Positions 39,251 through 47,919 of a stretch of 64,000 bases of DNA are shown here, one piece after another (position 1 is the stretch's first letter; every line of letters begins with the position of its first letter). Below the pieces are notes generated by a model, which saw only the letters and a list, made by a program, of their open reading frames with translations, ran no database searches and was not told the origin of the DNA. The position numbers and the translations under genes were made by a program. The DNA comes from Verrucomicrobiota bacterium (lineage in GTDB: Bacteria > Verrucomicrobiota > Verrucomicrobiia > Limisphaerales > UBA1319): contig JAKLFB010000022.1 of assembly GCA_022711435.1 (NCBI GenBank), positions 1 through 64,000 of the forward strand, in the 5' to 3' direction.

Positions 39251-39276
39251 TCGGCGGCTACGATGGGTCAAGGGTC
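39251..39276. repeat. Direct repeat, right copy
   Basis: TCGGCGGCTACGATGGGTCA plus AGGGTC. Partner of 38438-38463, 23 of 26 bases identical. The rest of 39101-39293 holds no gene that I can see. Confidence 0.6.
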
Positions 39277-39293
39277 GGGATGGCCGCCGGCCG

Positions 39294-40265
39294 TCAAGGA
39301 GGGGCCACGGGGCTGGCGCCAGGGAGAACGGAGTTGCGGGTGATCAACCGGAAGGGGATGAAGACCGATGGTTCGAAAGGCTGGTGGCGGACGATTTGAA
39401 GGGCGGTGAGGATGGCGGTGCTTCCCTGGGCGCGGGCGTCCTGGAAGACGGTGGCGTCGAGGCGGCCTTGCTGGATCGCCTGCAGGGCGTCGGCGATGGC
39501 ATCGATCCCGACGACGATCCGGTCCTTGAGCCGGGACTGCTCGAGGGCGATAAGGGCGCCCATGGCCATCTCGTCGTTCTGGGCGAAGACGGCGTGGATC
39601 TTGGCGCCGTGGGCCTGGATCCAGTTCTCCATGAGCGCCATGGCTTTGGCGCGATCCCAATCCGCGGTCTGCTCGGCCAGGAGCTTGAGGGCGGGATAGC
39701 GGGCGAGGACATCGCGGGCGCCCTGGTCGCGTTTGATCTGCGCGGCCTGCCCCATGAAACCGTGGATCATGACGACGTTGCCTTGGCCCTCGAGGCGGCG
39801 GGCGATGTACTCCATCGCGATGCGGGCGGATTCCTCGTCGCGAGAGCCGACAAAGGCGGTGGGAGATGAGCGAGTCTCGGAATTGACATTGACGATGGGG
39901 ATGCCGGCGGCAAGGGCTCTGTCGACGGCGGGCGAGCTGGCTTCGACCTCGCACGGGTTCAGGACGATGGCGTGGACGCGCTGGGCGACGAAGCTCTCGA
40001 CTTGCTGGACCTGGCGTTCGGCGTTGCGCTGGGCGTCGCTGACGACGAGGCGGACGCCGAGCTGCCGGGCCTGGTCCTCCATGGCCCGGTGGAGCATGAC
40101 AATGAATTCGGAGGAGAGATTCAGCAAGGAGACGCCGATGACGACCGGCTGGGACGGGGGCGCATCCGGAGCGGGATCGGCCGCAGGCCGGCAGCCGGAG
40201 AGAAGAGCCAGGAGGCATCCCCAGCCGCCGGCGATGCCCGCCATGAAAAGAAGCACGCGTTTCAT
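39294..40265 (-). CDS. Lipoprotein sugar-binding protein (ribose-type periplasmic binding fold)
   Basis: A 323-aa protein with lipoprotein signal (LLALLSGC, cysteine at ~residue 25) and a type-I periplasmic binding domain of the ribose/LacI kind. Motifs: PVVIGVSLLNLSSEFIVMLHRAM, AIVLNPCEVEASSPAVDRALAAGIPIVNVNSE, GFMGQAAQIKRDQGARDVL, and HAVFAQNDEMAMGALIALEQ. It would bind a sugar and deliver it to an ABC importer, but no ATPase or permease is adjacent, so it may be an orphan or sensor subunit. Confidence 0.9.
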   Translation of the reverse strand: MKRVLLFMAGIAGGWGCLLALLSGCRPAADPAPDAPPSQPVVIGVSLLNLSSEFIVMLHRAMEDQARQLGVRLVVSDAQRNAERQVQQVESFVAQRVHAIVLNPCEVEASSPAVDRALAAGIPIVNVNSETRSSPTAFVGSRDEESARIAMEYIARRLEGQGNVVMIHGFMGQAAQIKRDQGARDVLARYPALKLLAEQTADWDRAKAMALMENWIQAHGAKIHAVFAQNDEMAMGALIALEQSRLKDRIVVGIDAIADALQAIQQGRLDATVFQDARAQGSTAILTALQIVRHQPFEPSVFIPFRLITRNSVLPGASPVAPP

Positions 40266-40337
40266 CGTTCCGGACGGCAGGGTATCACGCAGCCGGCAGG
40301 CAGCACAAAAACAACTTGGGATGACGGGGGCAGACCC

Positions 40338-43300
40338 TTACGGTTGCGCGGGGATGAAGCGCACCCCGTAATCGCCCATGGGCAGCCAGAGCCCGCCATC
40401 GAGCCGCCCATCGGCCTGGTCGAGGTTGGCGCCATAGCAGGCGGGCGGCTGGCCGGCGCCGACCGACTCGAGCCGGGCGGGATCGGTCTGGTCCCACAAG
40501 GTGAAATCGCCCATGCTCGATTGGCTCACCAGGAGCGAGTCGAACCCGGCGATCGCCGACACGGGCTGGCTGACCTCGACGGAGCCGGCCCGGACGAGCT
40601 TGCGGGCGCCTTGATCGAGCGTCCAGGTTTCGAGGCGGTGACCTTGGCTCGCCGAGTCCGGCGCGCCGATATAGATAAAGCCCTCGTGGACGGCGACGGG
40701 GTGAGGCCATTCCTTCGAGAGCGGCATCGCGGCGACCCAGGAGGCGGAGACGCCATCATAGGCGCAGACGTCGAGGAAATCGGTCCAGTCGGTGGTCCAA
40801 TCGGCATTCCAGTGAGGTCCGGCCGTGTAGAGGAGGGCGCCGAGATCGGAGACATGGGAGATGCCCTGGAGCCTGCCGGGGATGTTGACGGGGGCGCGGG
40901 CTTCCGGGTGGGCGGGATCGGTGTAATCGATGACATCGAGGAAGTCCTTTTGCACCCAGGTGCCAGGCGGCATGATCTCCGTGACGTAGACGTTCTTCAC
41001 GGGATCCCATCGAATGACCGGAGCCGGGGTGTAGGGGGAGAGGACGCCTTCGAGGAATTCGGATGCCTGGTGGCTGAGGAAGAGGCATCCGTTGGCAGCG
41101 ACGGCCGGGCTGAAATTCCACCATGAGTTGCCGGCGAGGTTCAGGTCGGAGGCGAGCCGGGGCTGGGCGGGGTCGGCGACATCGAAGGCCAGGAGGCGCC
41201 CGCTGTCGCCCCCGTACCATCCGCGCCACATCGAGGGGGCGAACAGGTCGATCCCGACCAGGGGAGAATCCCACCGCCACCAATAGTGGCTGGCGACAGA
41301 TCCTTGCCAGACCAGGAGTCCGGGTTTGGGCCAGAGGGGGCGGAGCGCGCAGACGGATTGCTCGCCGAGATTGGCCGTGGTGGATCCTGCGATGGAGAGA
41401 TCGGGCAGTTGCGCGAGGTCGAGCACGGTGAGGACGATCGGGCGGGCGGGAGGGTCGGATGGGTTGGCGGGATCGGCCAGAGGCATGACATAATAATAGA
41501 AGGAGGGATCGGTCTGGGCGATGTAGAGGCGATCGCCCTGGCGAGCCGCCCCGGCGACGGGCAGGCTGGCATCGAGCGGGAGGAGGCGCAGGACGCGGGC
41601 CGGATCGGCGGCGGGGGCGACGCGCAGGACGGGTCGGCCGGCGGGGCTGGCAGCGGGCTGGTCGGCGATCTCGATCAGGAAATCGCCGGCCACGAAGAGA
41701 CGGTTGACGGGCCAGGACAGCTCGAGGGAATGGGTGACTTCGGGGTGGTCGCGGTCGGCGGCGTTGACGGAGAGCAGCTCCTGGCCGGAGATGGAGAGGA
41801 TGGTGTTTTGACGGACGGCGGTGCGGCGGGCCTGGGTGCGGTGCTCGATGACGCCCCGGGCCTCGAGGCGGTCGGCGGGCGTGTGGGAGACCCGCAGGTC
41901 GATGAGCTGGACACGGGAGGCATAGCCATCCTGGTAATCGCCCTGGTAGGGGACGAGGATCAGGCCGGGATCGGAGCCTTCCGGCGGCAACACGTTGAAT
42001 GCTTTCTCGTCGAAGTTGGCTTCGCTCGAGGACCAGTTCTGCCCGAGCAACACCTTGCTCATCAGGCTGGGGCGGGTCGGGTCCTGCACATTGAACAGCG
42101 ACACCGCAACCCTCCAGCCGTCCGTGTTGTCCGTCCCGACGGCCACGAGGCGATCGCCGAGCGGATGGAGGTAAGTGGACCAGCCCGGGATCGTCAGCTC
42201 GCCGAGGACAACCGGCTGGCTGGGGTCCGCGAGATCGACAACCCACAGGGGATCGACCCGCAGGAACGTGACCACGTAGAGCCGGGTCCCTTCGAAGAGC
42301 GATGCGGTGAGGGATTCCTGGGTGACCAGATCCAGGCGGCCAAGGCGGCGGGGGTTGAATGGATCCTGCATGCTGTAGGCATGGACAGAGACGGTCCGGG
42401 CGCTGCCGACACTGGACTCGGTCACGGTCGTGAACACGTCATCGCGGAGGTTCATGTTGAACTTCCTCTGGACGGGGCCTGGCGAGGGGATCTCGGCGGT
42501 GGGGCGCATGATCCCGGTCGGATCGGAAATGTCGATGCAGTAGATGGGATATCCGTTTTGCCGGCTCGAGTAGGACGTGGAGGCCACGAACAGGAACCGG
42601 TCCGTCGCCATCACGGTGTAGGAGTATCCGGGGTAGACGATCGCATCGCGCAGGACGGGGGATTCGGGCTGAGCCAGGTCGATGGAGCTGACCTGGACGA
42701 CGGACTCCCAGGCGCCTCCGGAATCGCCGGCGACAGGCCGATAGACTTGAGAGGTGAGGTAGAGGACGCTGCCCACGAGCCGGTTTTCCTGGGCCTGGAT
42801 GCTGCCGGGCACGGCCTGCCGGGCGACGATAGCGGGGCTCTCCTGGTCGATCCGCACGACCAGGATCTGGCTTTGGCCGTTGGCGGCGTCGTACTGGCAA
42901 TCGTCGCGAGCCAGGAGGACGACGTGGCGGTCGCCGAGCAGGTGGAGCTGCTCGCCGGCTGCGGCCAGTTCGAGAGCGCCGCGCAGCACAGGCGCGCTGG
43001 CATCGGCGATGTCGATGACCTGGAGGCCGCGGTACTGGTTGAAGAAGAAAAGACGGTCGCCCTGGATCTTCCAGATATCGGACTCCTGGACCGCGCGCGG
43101 GGCATCGACGGCCGGTGTGCCGGGCGCGCCAGAGCCCAAGGCGTCGAAGCCGTTGCGATAGAGAATGGCGTCGGGAGAGGACGAGGGTGCGCCCTGGAAT
43201 CCGGTCGCTCCCTGGAACAGGGTGCCGGACAGGGCGACCTCTGCATCGCCGCGGACGCGGAACAGCTCGAGACCGGGGGATTGGGGGAGGCGGAAGGTGA

Positions 43301-43829
43301 TGGAGCCGGCGGAGCCATTGGGGCGTTCGACGGCGCGGTGGACCCAGGCGCCCTCCCCGAGCCGCGACCGGCTCTGGAGGGTGACCTGCTGCAGGCCTGG
43401 GGGCACGCGGACAACAACGACGACTTGACCGCCCTCGAGGCGGATATCCGTAATCGCGGGCTGGGCGGTGGCGGCGGTGAGGGCGCCGATCTGCGCGATG
43501 AACAACAGCAACAGCGCGACCGACACCGGCAACAACCTTAGGGTCTGTGCAAAAATTACTTCCGATTTTGGCGGGAGCGCCGCCGGGCCCGATGCGAGGC
43601 GCAAGGGAGGGAGTGTATCCCCCTGCGATACTCGACCGACCGAGCCACGAAGCAGATGGCCCGGCGCCGCCCCGCCCCGCAGGGCTGGGGGCCTTGGGCG
43701 GCCTGGCTGTGTTGCTCCTCGCTCACAGACCGCGCGGGTATGCTCGCTCGTCGCGCCTTGCCAGCCCGCCCAATCCCCTCCAGCAAAATCGGAATTAATT
43801 TTTGCACAGACCCTTAGGTATCTTTTCAT
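40338..43829 (-). CDS. Secreted beta-propeller domain protein, N-terminus interrupted by a MITE
   Basis: A 1163-aa frame. Residues beyond ~115 form a large propeller-type protein (PF09826-like), with repeats such as LFFFNQYRGLQVIDIADASAPVLRGAL, VVDLADPSQPVVLGELTIPGW, and LIDLRVSHTPADRLEARG. Right after MKRYL, MITE copy B (273 bp plus 3-bp duplication, 92 codons) is inserted in frame. It separates the initiator codons from the hydrophobic LLPVSVALLLLFIAQIGALT. Taking the element out restores M-K-R-Y-L-R-L-L-P-V-S-V-A-L-L-L-L-F-I-A, a clear signal peptide. As it stands export may be blocked, unless initiation occurs at GTG 43528 after the element. Confidence 0.85.
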   Translation of the reverse strand: MKRYLRVCAKINSDFAGGDWAGWQGATSEHTRAVCERGATQPGRPRPPALRGGAAPGHLLRGSVGRVSQGDTLPPLRLASGPAALPPKSEVIFAQTLRLLPVSVALLLLFIAQIGALTAATAQPAITDIRLEGGQVVVVVRVPPGLQQVTLQSRSRLGEGAWVHRAVERPNGSAGSITFRLPQSPGLELFRVRGDAEVALSGTLFQGATGFQGAPSSSPDAILYRNGFDALGSGAPGTPAVDAPRAVQESDIWKIQGDRLFFFNQYRGLQVIDIADASAPVLRGALELAAAGEQLHLLGDRHVVLLARDDCQYDAANGQSQILVVRIDQESPAIVARQAVPGSIQAQENRLVGSVLYLTSQVYRPVAGDSGGAWESVVQVSSIDLAQPESPVLRDAIVYPGYSYTVMATDRFLFVASTSYSSRQNGYPIYCIDISDPTGIMRPTAEIPSPGPVQRKFNMNLRDDVFTTVTESSVGSARTVSVHAYSMQDPFNPRRLGRLDLVTQESLTASLFEGTRLYVVTFLRVDPLWVVDLADPSQPVVLGELTIPGWSTYLHPLGDRLVAVGTDNTDGWRVAVSLFNVQDPTRPSLMSKVLLGQNWSSSEANFDEKAFNVLPPEGSDPGLILVPYQGDYQDGYASRVQLIDLRVSHTPADRLEARGVIEHRTQARRTAVRQNTILSISGQELLSVNAADRDHPEVTHSLELSWPVNRLFVAGDFLIEIADQPAASPAGRPVLRVAPAADPARVLRLLPLDASLPVAGAARQGDRLYIAQTDPSFYYYVMPLADPANPSDPPARPIVLTVLDLAQLPDLSIAGSTTANLGEQSVCALRPLWPKPGLLVWQGSVASHYWWRWDSPLVGIDLFAPSMWRGWYGGDSGRLLAFDVADPAQPRLASDLNLAGNSWWNFSPAVAANGCLFLSHQASEFLEGVLSPYTPAPVIRWDPVKNVYVTEIMPPGTWVQKDFLDVIDYTDPAHPEARAPVNIPGRLQGISHVSDLGALLYTAGPHWNADWTTDWTDFLDVCAYDGVSASWVAAMPLSKEWPHPVAVHEGFIYIGAPDSASQGHRLETWTLDQGARKLVRAGSVEVSQPVSAIAGFDSLLVSQSSMGDFTLWDQTDPARLESVGAGQPPACYGANLDQADGRLDGGLWLPMGDYGVRFIPAQP
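43541..43813 (-). mobile_element. MITE copy B (273 bp)
   Basis: The inverse-orientation partner of copy A (37100-37371). Ends are GGGTCTGTGCAAAAATTA and TAATTTTTGCACAGACCC, with perfect 3-bp target copies TTA at 43538-43540 and 43814-43816. One extra G compared with copy A (a GGGGG run in place of GGGG) makes this copy 273 bp, so element plus duplication is exactly 92 codons. It lies inside the signal-peptide region of the propeller gene. Confidence 0.88.
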
Positions 43830-43901
43830 GGCGGCCTCGACTCGATTGGATCCTGCATAACGTAGGCAGGATTCATGCCAGCGTCAAGGAACCGGCGGCG
43901 G

Positions 43902-43919
43902 GACCGGCGCGGGCCGGTC
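43902..43919 (-). terminator. GC hairpin at the end of the quinone oxidoreductase gene
   Basis: GACCGGC-GCGG-GCCGGTC forms a perfect 7-bp stem overlapping the stop codon. It has no T-run, so it is at best a weak or factor-assisted terminator. Confidence 0.3.
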
Positions 43920-44880
43920 AGGTTTGAAGGACGATCTTGCCAAGGGCGCCCGGCTCGAGGATGAGGCGGTGGGCTTCGGCAGCATTGGCGACGGGGAGCC
44001 TGCGGCCGACGACGGGCTGAAGAAAGCCGCGCTCGAGCCCGGCGACGAGGGCCGCATGGACCATCTCGAGCTCGGCTTCCGGGGCATTGAAGAGCATCAT
44101 GCCGAGGATATCGGCATCGCGGCTCATGGCATCGCGGGGATTGATCTCGATGGGGCCGCGGGAGCCGATGATGACGATGCGTCCGTGGCGCGCAAGGAGG
44201 CTGAGGTCGCGTCCGAGGTTGACGTTGGCGAGCATCTCGAGGACGAGGTGGACGCCGTGGTTGCCGGTGAGATCGAGGAGGGCGGCGGGATAATCGGGCT
44301 GGCGGTGGTCGAGGACATGGTGGGCGCCCTGCTCGGCGACCAGGCGCCTTCCAGCCTCGGTGCCTGCGGTGCCAATGACGCGGAGGCCATGGGCGCGCGC
44401 GATCTGCACGGCGGCGATCCCGACCCCCCCGCTGGCCCCATGGACGAGGACGGATTCCCCGGGCGCGGCCCGGCCGCGCTGGAACAGGGCGCGCCAGGCG
44501 GTTGCGTAGGGCACGCCCACAGCAGCCCCCTGCTCGAAGGTGACGGCATCGGGCAGAGGATGGATCTGGTTGCAGCGGCAGAGTGTCTTCTCCGCATAGA
44601 CGCCGGTGAGTGAGCCGGAGGTGTAGACGCGGTCGCCCGGCTTCCAGCGGTGGACATCCGGCCCCACGACCTCGATCTCGCCGGCGGCGTCGGAGCCGGG
44701 AGTGTAAGGGAGCGGAGGCAAGCGGCCGTATTTGCCGGAGCGGATGTAGGTTTCGACGGGATTGACGCCGGCGCAGCGGACGCGGATGAGGGCCTGGTGC
44801 GAGCCGGGACGGGGGTCGGGCGCATCCACGAGCTGGAGCACCTGGGGATCGCCGAACTGGTGGACGCGGATGGCCTTCAT
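43918..44880 (-). CDS. Zinc-independent quinone oxidoreductase / MDR-family reductase
   Basis: A 320-aa medium-chain dehydrogenase/reductase without zinc cysteines, matching NADPH:quinone reductase (QOR, zeta-crystallin type). Motifs: RCAGVNPVETYIRSGKYG, PGSDAAGEIEVVGPDV, the coenzyme loop LVHGASGGVGIAAVQIARAHG, and IIGSRGPIEINPRDAM. It likely reduces quinones or enones with NADPH. Its 3' neighbour is the MITE-bearing propeller gene; a small conserved protein starts 285 bp upstream on the same strand (4-bp gap between the genes). Confidence 0.92.
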   Translation of the reverse strand: MKAIRVHQFGDPQVLQLVDAPDPRPGSHQALIRVRCAGVNPVETYIRSGKYGRLPPLPYTPGSDAAGEIEVVGPDVHRWKPGDRVYTSGSLTGVYAEKTLCRCNQIHPLPDAVTFEQGAAVGVPYATAWRALFQRGRAAPGESVLVHGASGGVGIAAVQIARAHGLRVIGTAGTEAGRRLVAEQGAHHVLDHRQPDYPAALLDLTGNHGVHLVLEMLANVNLGRDLSLLARHGRIVIIGSRGPIEINPRDAMSRDADILGMMLFNAPEAELEMVHAALVAGLERGFLQPVVGRRLPVANAAEAHRLILEPGALGKIVLQT

Positions 44881-44883
44881 CGC

Positions 44884-45165
44884 TCAAGCGGCGCTCTGGC
44901 GCACCTGTTCCTTGCGGGATTCGAGCTCGGCGCGCTGGGATTGGCGATCGCAGACGAGCTGCTGGCGGATGGTCTCGGCGGACTCGGCATCGCCCTGGGC
45001 TTCGGCCTGCGCGATCCGGTCGCGGGCGAGCAGCTCGAGCTCGGCGATTTTGGCGGTGTATTTCGCATCCAGCTCGGCCAGCGCCTTCCTCTGCGCGTCG
45101 GTGAGCTTGGGAGATGGCCCGGACTTTCCGAGCCGTTCCATGGCGAGTTCGTAAGCGGTTTTCAT
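44884..45165 (-). CDS. Small conserved coiled-coil protein of unknown function
   Basis: A 93-aa helical, Glu/Lys/Ala-rich protein starting MKTAYELAMERLGKSGPSP, then KLTDAQRKALAELDAKYTAK and a long helix to the end. It has no signal or domain that I can name. From memory, similar short proteins with the MKTAYELAMERL start occur in Verrucomicrobia; this is not verified. The earlier in-frame ATG at 45210 is less likely. It is 3 bp upstream of the quinone oxidoreductase and co-directional, so the two are probably in one transcript. Confidence 0.7.
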   Translation of the reverse strand: MKTAYELAMERLGKSGPSPKLTDAQRKALAELDAKYTAKIAELELLARDRIAQAEAQGDAESAETIRQQLVCDRQSQRAELESRKEQVRQSAA

Positions 45166-45310
45166 CGTCGGCGACAGCGACAATCTGAGCCGGACGGCCG
45201 ATGAAGGCAAAACAAAAACAGCCCGGGGCGCTCAAAAACAGCGGGGCCGCGCGGCGGCCGGAGGCACTTTGCGGATTGACGGTCCGCGCCGATGAGTATT
45301 AACTGCGGCC

Positions 45311-45694
45311 ATGCGCATTTGGATTGCAGTCATCGTGGCGGGATGCCTGGCTTCAGGCTGCGCGTCGCACAAGGCGGGGGCTTCGGGCGGGCAGGCGGCT
45401 GCGGCGACGCAACAGCCGGGAGGGGAAGGGGTTTACACCAACGGGAACACCGTCATTCGGGTCGAGGAGGCGTTTGTGGGCAAGGTGGCGTCGGTGAACG
45501 GGGCGCTCCGGTATGCGGTTCTGGATTTTGCGCTGAACCCGCTGCCGGCGGTGGGCGCGCAGCTGGGCGTCTATCGCAATGGGGTAAAGGTGGGAGAGGT
45601 GAAGATCACCGGCCCGGCGTATCACAGCAACACCGTGGGCGATCTCGTGGCGGGAGAGGCGCAGGTTGGGGACGATATCCGGCGGGGTCCCTAG
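45311..45694 (+). CDS. Small lipoprotein of unknown function
   Basis: A 127-aa lipoprotein: signal MRIWIAVIVAGCLASGC with lipobox LASGC. A short Gln/Gly linker precedes a compact beta domain with VEEAFVGKVASVNGALRYAVLDF, LPAVGAQLGVYRNGVKVGEVKI and DLVAGEAQVGDDIR. This resembles a small OB- or SH3-like barrel, and the VGDDIR ending is common in such lipoproteins. Function unknown; it converges on the TauE exporter gene with a 12-bp gap. Confidence 0.8.
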   Translation: MRIWIAVIVAGCLASGCASHKAGASGGQAAAATQQPGGEGVYTNGNTVIRVEEAFVGKVASVNGALRYAVLDFALNPLPAVGAQLGVYRNGVKVGEVKITGPAYHSNTVGDLVAGEAQVGDDIRRGP

Positions 45695-45706
45695 CGGTGT
45701 CTCACA

Positions 45707-46459
45707 CTAGCGCCATTTGAAGTTGAAGATCAGCTGGAGGCCGGCGAGCAGGGTGAACCAGTAGATCAGCTGGGTGAACAGGCCTTCGGAGACGCGCCGG
45801 TTGAGCCACACGCCGAGCCAAACCCCGACGGGGATCAACGGGAGGAAGAAGAGGCTGATGCGAAGGGTGTCGGCGTGGATGATGCCGCGGGCGATGAAGA
45901 AGGGCATCTTGATCCAGTTGATCCAGGTGAAGATGAGGACGGTGGTGCCGACGTAGATTTCCTTGGGCAGCTTCTGGGGCAGGAGGAACACGCTGATGAC
46001 GGGGCCGGCCCCGTGCGCGATGCTCGAGGTGAACCCGGCTCCGATCCCGCAGGGGACGCCGAGGGCGTGGTTGGGCCGGAAGACGCCGTGGGCTTGCAGG
46101 ATCCGCTCTTTGGTGAACTGGAACAGCACGAAGGAGACGGCGAGGATGCCGATGGCGAGGTTGAGCTGGCGGTCGGAGACGTTGCCGATGAGCTGGACTC
46201 CGAGGAGGACTCCGACAACGACGCCGGGGAGGAGGTAGCGGAGGTTGGAGCGGTCCCACTTGCGCCAGTAATGGTAAAGGGAGAAGACATCCCCGGCGCA
46301 CAGGAGGGGGAGGATGACGCCGATCGCGACCCGGGCGTCGAAGGCCAGCGCGCACAGGGGCGTGGTGAGCATGCCGAGGCCGCCCCCAAAGCCGGCCTTG
46401 GACAGCCCGATGAACAGCACTGCCAAACCTGCCAGCAGCTCCCGGCTCCAATCGCTCAT
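45707..46459 (-). CDS. TauE/SafE-family sulfite/anion exporter
   Basis: A 250-aa membrane protein with seven or eight helices. Family hallmarks: the repeated GL(S/C)xxGFGGG and GxGAGFTSSIAHGAGPVIS motifs, which form the two halves of the inverted-repeat fold. The start at 46459 (MSDWSRELLAG) keeps the first helix intact; the frame upstream runs into the next gene. It probably exports sulfite or organosulfonate-derived anions. It begins 7 bp after an exported Gfo/Idh/MocA gene on the same strand. Confidence 0.9.
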   Translation of the reverse strand: MSDWSRELLAGLAVLFIGLSKAGFGGGLGMLTTPLCALAFDARVAIGVILPLLCAGDVFSLYHYWRKWDRSNLRYLLPGVVVGVLLGVQLIGNVSDRQLNLAIGILAVSFVLFQFTKERILQAHGVFRPNHALGVPCGIGAGFTSSIAHGAGPVISVFLLPQKLPKEIYVGTTVLIFTWINWIKMPFFIARGIIHADTLRISLFFLPLIPVGVWLGVWLNRRVSEGLFTQLIYWFTLLAGLQLIFNFKWR

Positions 46460-46466
46460 CGGGGGG

Positions 46467-47834
46467 CTACAGCGTCCAGCCAGGGCGATACTCGCGGCGG
46501 ATGTATTGATTGGCGGCCTCGAGGTTGGTGACGCGGAGGCTGGGGCCATCCCAGTGGAGCTTGGTGCGGGTGAGCTCCTCGCGGAGCGCGCGGCGCAAGG
46601 CGATATTGCCCAGCAGAACGACCTCGGCCAAAGGGCCGGCCCAGTCGAAATGGGAACCGGCGGGCGCGCCCCCCTTGCAGGCATTGATCCACTCGATGTA
46701 ATGGCCGGGGGACCGCGGGATGGTCTTGGGAGGCACGCCAAACTCGCGGGCCTTGGCCTGGGGGATGATTTGCGTGCCGAGGATCTTGCCTCGATCGCCG
46801 ACCAGCAGGCGGCCGTTGGATCCGAACTCGCGTTCGGGCTCGAGCTCGTCGGGCCGGGCGGGGCGCAGGCCGCCGTCGTACCAGGTCAACGCGAGCGCGG
46901 GCATATCGCCCCGGGCGGGGAACTGGTAGCGGACGATCGAGGAGAGGGGGTAGGTTTCATCGTTGACCCGGCTGGAGACTGCCTCGACGGTCAGGGGATG
47001 CCCAAGCTGGAGCGCCCGGAAGACGGGGTCCATGGCGTGGCAGCCGATGTCGCCGAGCGCGCCGGTGCCGAAGTCCCACCAGCCGCGCCATTTGAAGGGG
47101 TGGTAGGCGGGATGATAGGAGCGGGCGGGGGCGGGGCCGAGCCAGAGATCCCACTCGAGCGCGTCGGGCACGGCCGGCGTGTCGGCAGGACGGGAGACGC
47201 CCTGGGGCCAGTATTCATCGAGAAGGCCGCGCGAGGGGCGGTCAGTCCAGATGTGGGCTTCGCGGACGGGGCCGATGGCGCCGGCGGCGACCATCTCGCA
47301 GAGCTGGCGTGTTTCCTCGGAGGCCTGGCCCTGGTTGCCCATCTGGGTGGCGACCCGGTGCTCGCGAGCAGCGAGGGCCAGCTGGCGGGCTTCCCAGACG
47401 GAATGGGTGAGAGGTTTCTCGCAGTAGACATGCTTGCCAAGACGGATGGCGCGCATGCTGGCAAAGGCATGGGTGTGATCGGGAGTGGCCACCACGACGG
47501 CGTCGATGTCCTTCTGCGTGTCGAGCATCCGGCGGTAGTCCTTGTGCTGTTTGGCCTGGGGATAGCGGCGGAAAACGCGGGCGGCGTGGTTCCAGTCCAC
47601 GTCGCAGAGGGCGACGATGTTCTCCGACTCCATCTGGCGGAGGTCGGAGAAGCCTTGGCCGCCGATGCCGATGCCGGCGATGTTGAGCTTCTGGCTGGGG
47701 GGCGTGGCGCCGCGGAGGCCGAGGATGTGGGGCTGGACCGCGAAGAAGGCGGCCGCTGCGCCGGCGCCGCGAGCGAGGAACCGGCGGCGAGAAAGCGGAT
47801 GGGATGAAAGGGCGGAATTGGTGCTGGGTTTCAT
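46467..47834 (-). CDS. Tat-exported Gfo/Idh/MocA oxidoreductase
   Basis: A 455-aa enzyme with twin-arginine signal (LSRRRFLARGAGAAAAFFA, residues ~14-32). Rossmann motif GIGIGGQGFSDL, DAVVVATPDHTHAFASM, HVYCEKPLTHSVWEARQL and FGTGALGDIGCHAMDPVFRAL are all standard, including the GCH...D catalytic element that the enzyme at 19.2 kb lacks. It is thought to process polymer-derived sugars outside the cytoplasm. It sits 7 bp upstream of the TauE-type exporter; a shared transcript could link desulfated sugars and anion export, but this is only an inference. Confidence 0.94.
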   Translation of the reverse strand: MKPSTNSALSSHPLSRRRFLARGAGAAAAFFAVQPHILGLRGATPPSQKLNIAGIGIGGQGFSDLRQMESENIVALCDVDWNHAARVFRRYPQAKQHKDYRRMLDTQKDIDAVVVATPDHTHAFASMRAIRLGKHVYCEKPLTHSVWEARQLALAAREHRVATQMGNQGQASEETRQLCEMVAAGAIGPVREAHIWTDRPSRGLLDEYWPQGVSRPADTPAVPDALEWDLWLGPAPARSYHPAYHPFKWRGWWDFGTGALGDIGCHAMDPVFRALQLGHPLTVEAVSSRVNDETYPLSSIVRYQFPARGDMPALALTWYDGGLRPARPDELEPEREFGSNGRLLVGDRGKILGTQIIPQAKAREFGVPPKTIPRSPGHYIEWINACKGGAPAGSHFDWAGPLAEVVLLGNIALRRALREELTRTKLHWDGPSLRVTNLEAANQYIRREYRPGWTL

Positions 47835-47919
47835 ATAATATCGGGCGCCACCCTAGAGGATGGGGGAGGTCGAATGCAACGGCAAATCCGCTCCGGCAAG
47901 GGAGGCGGGCGGGAGGCGA

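Noticed and set aside
41286-43541. A 751-residue plus-strand frame opposite the propeller gene
   Set aside because: It mirrors the minus-strand gene; no domain, and the opposite frame has clear propeller repeats.
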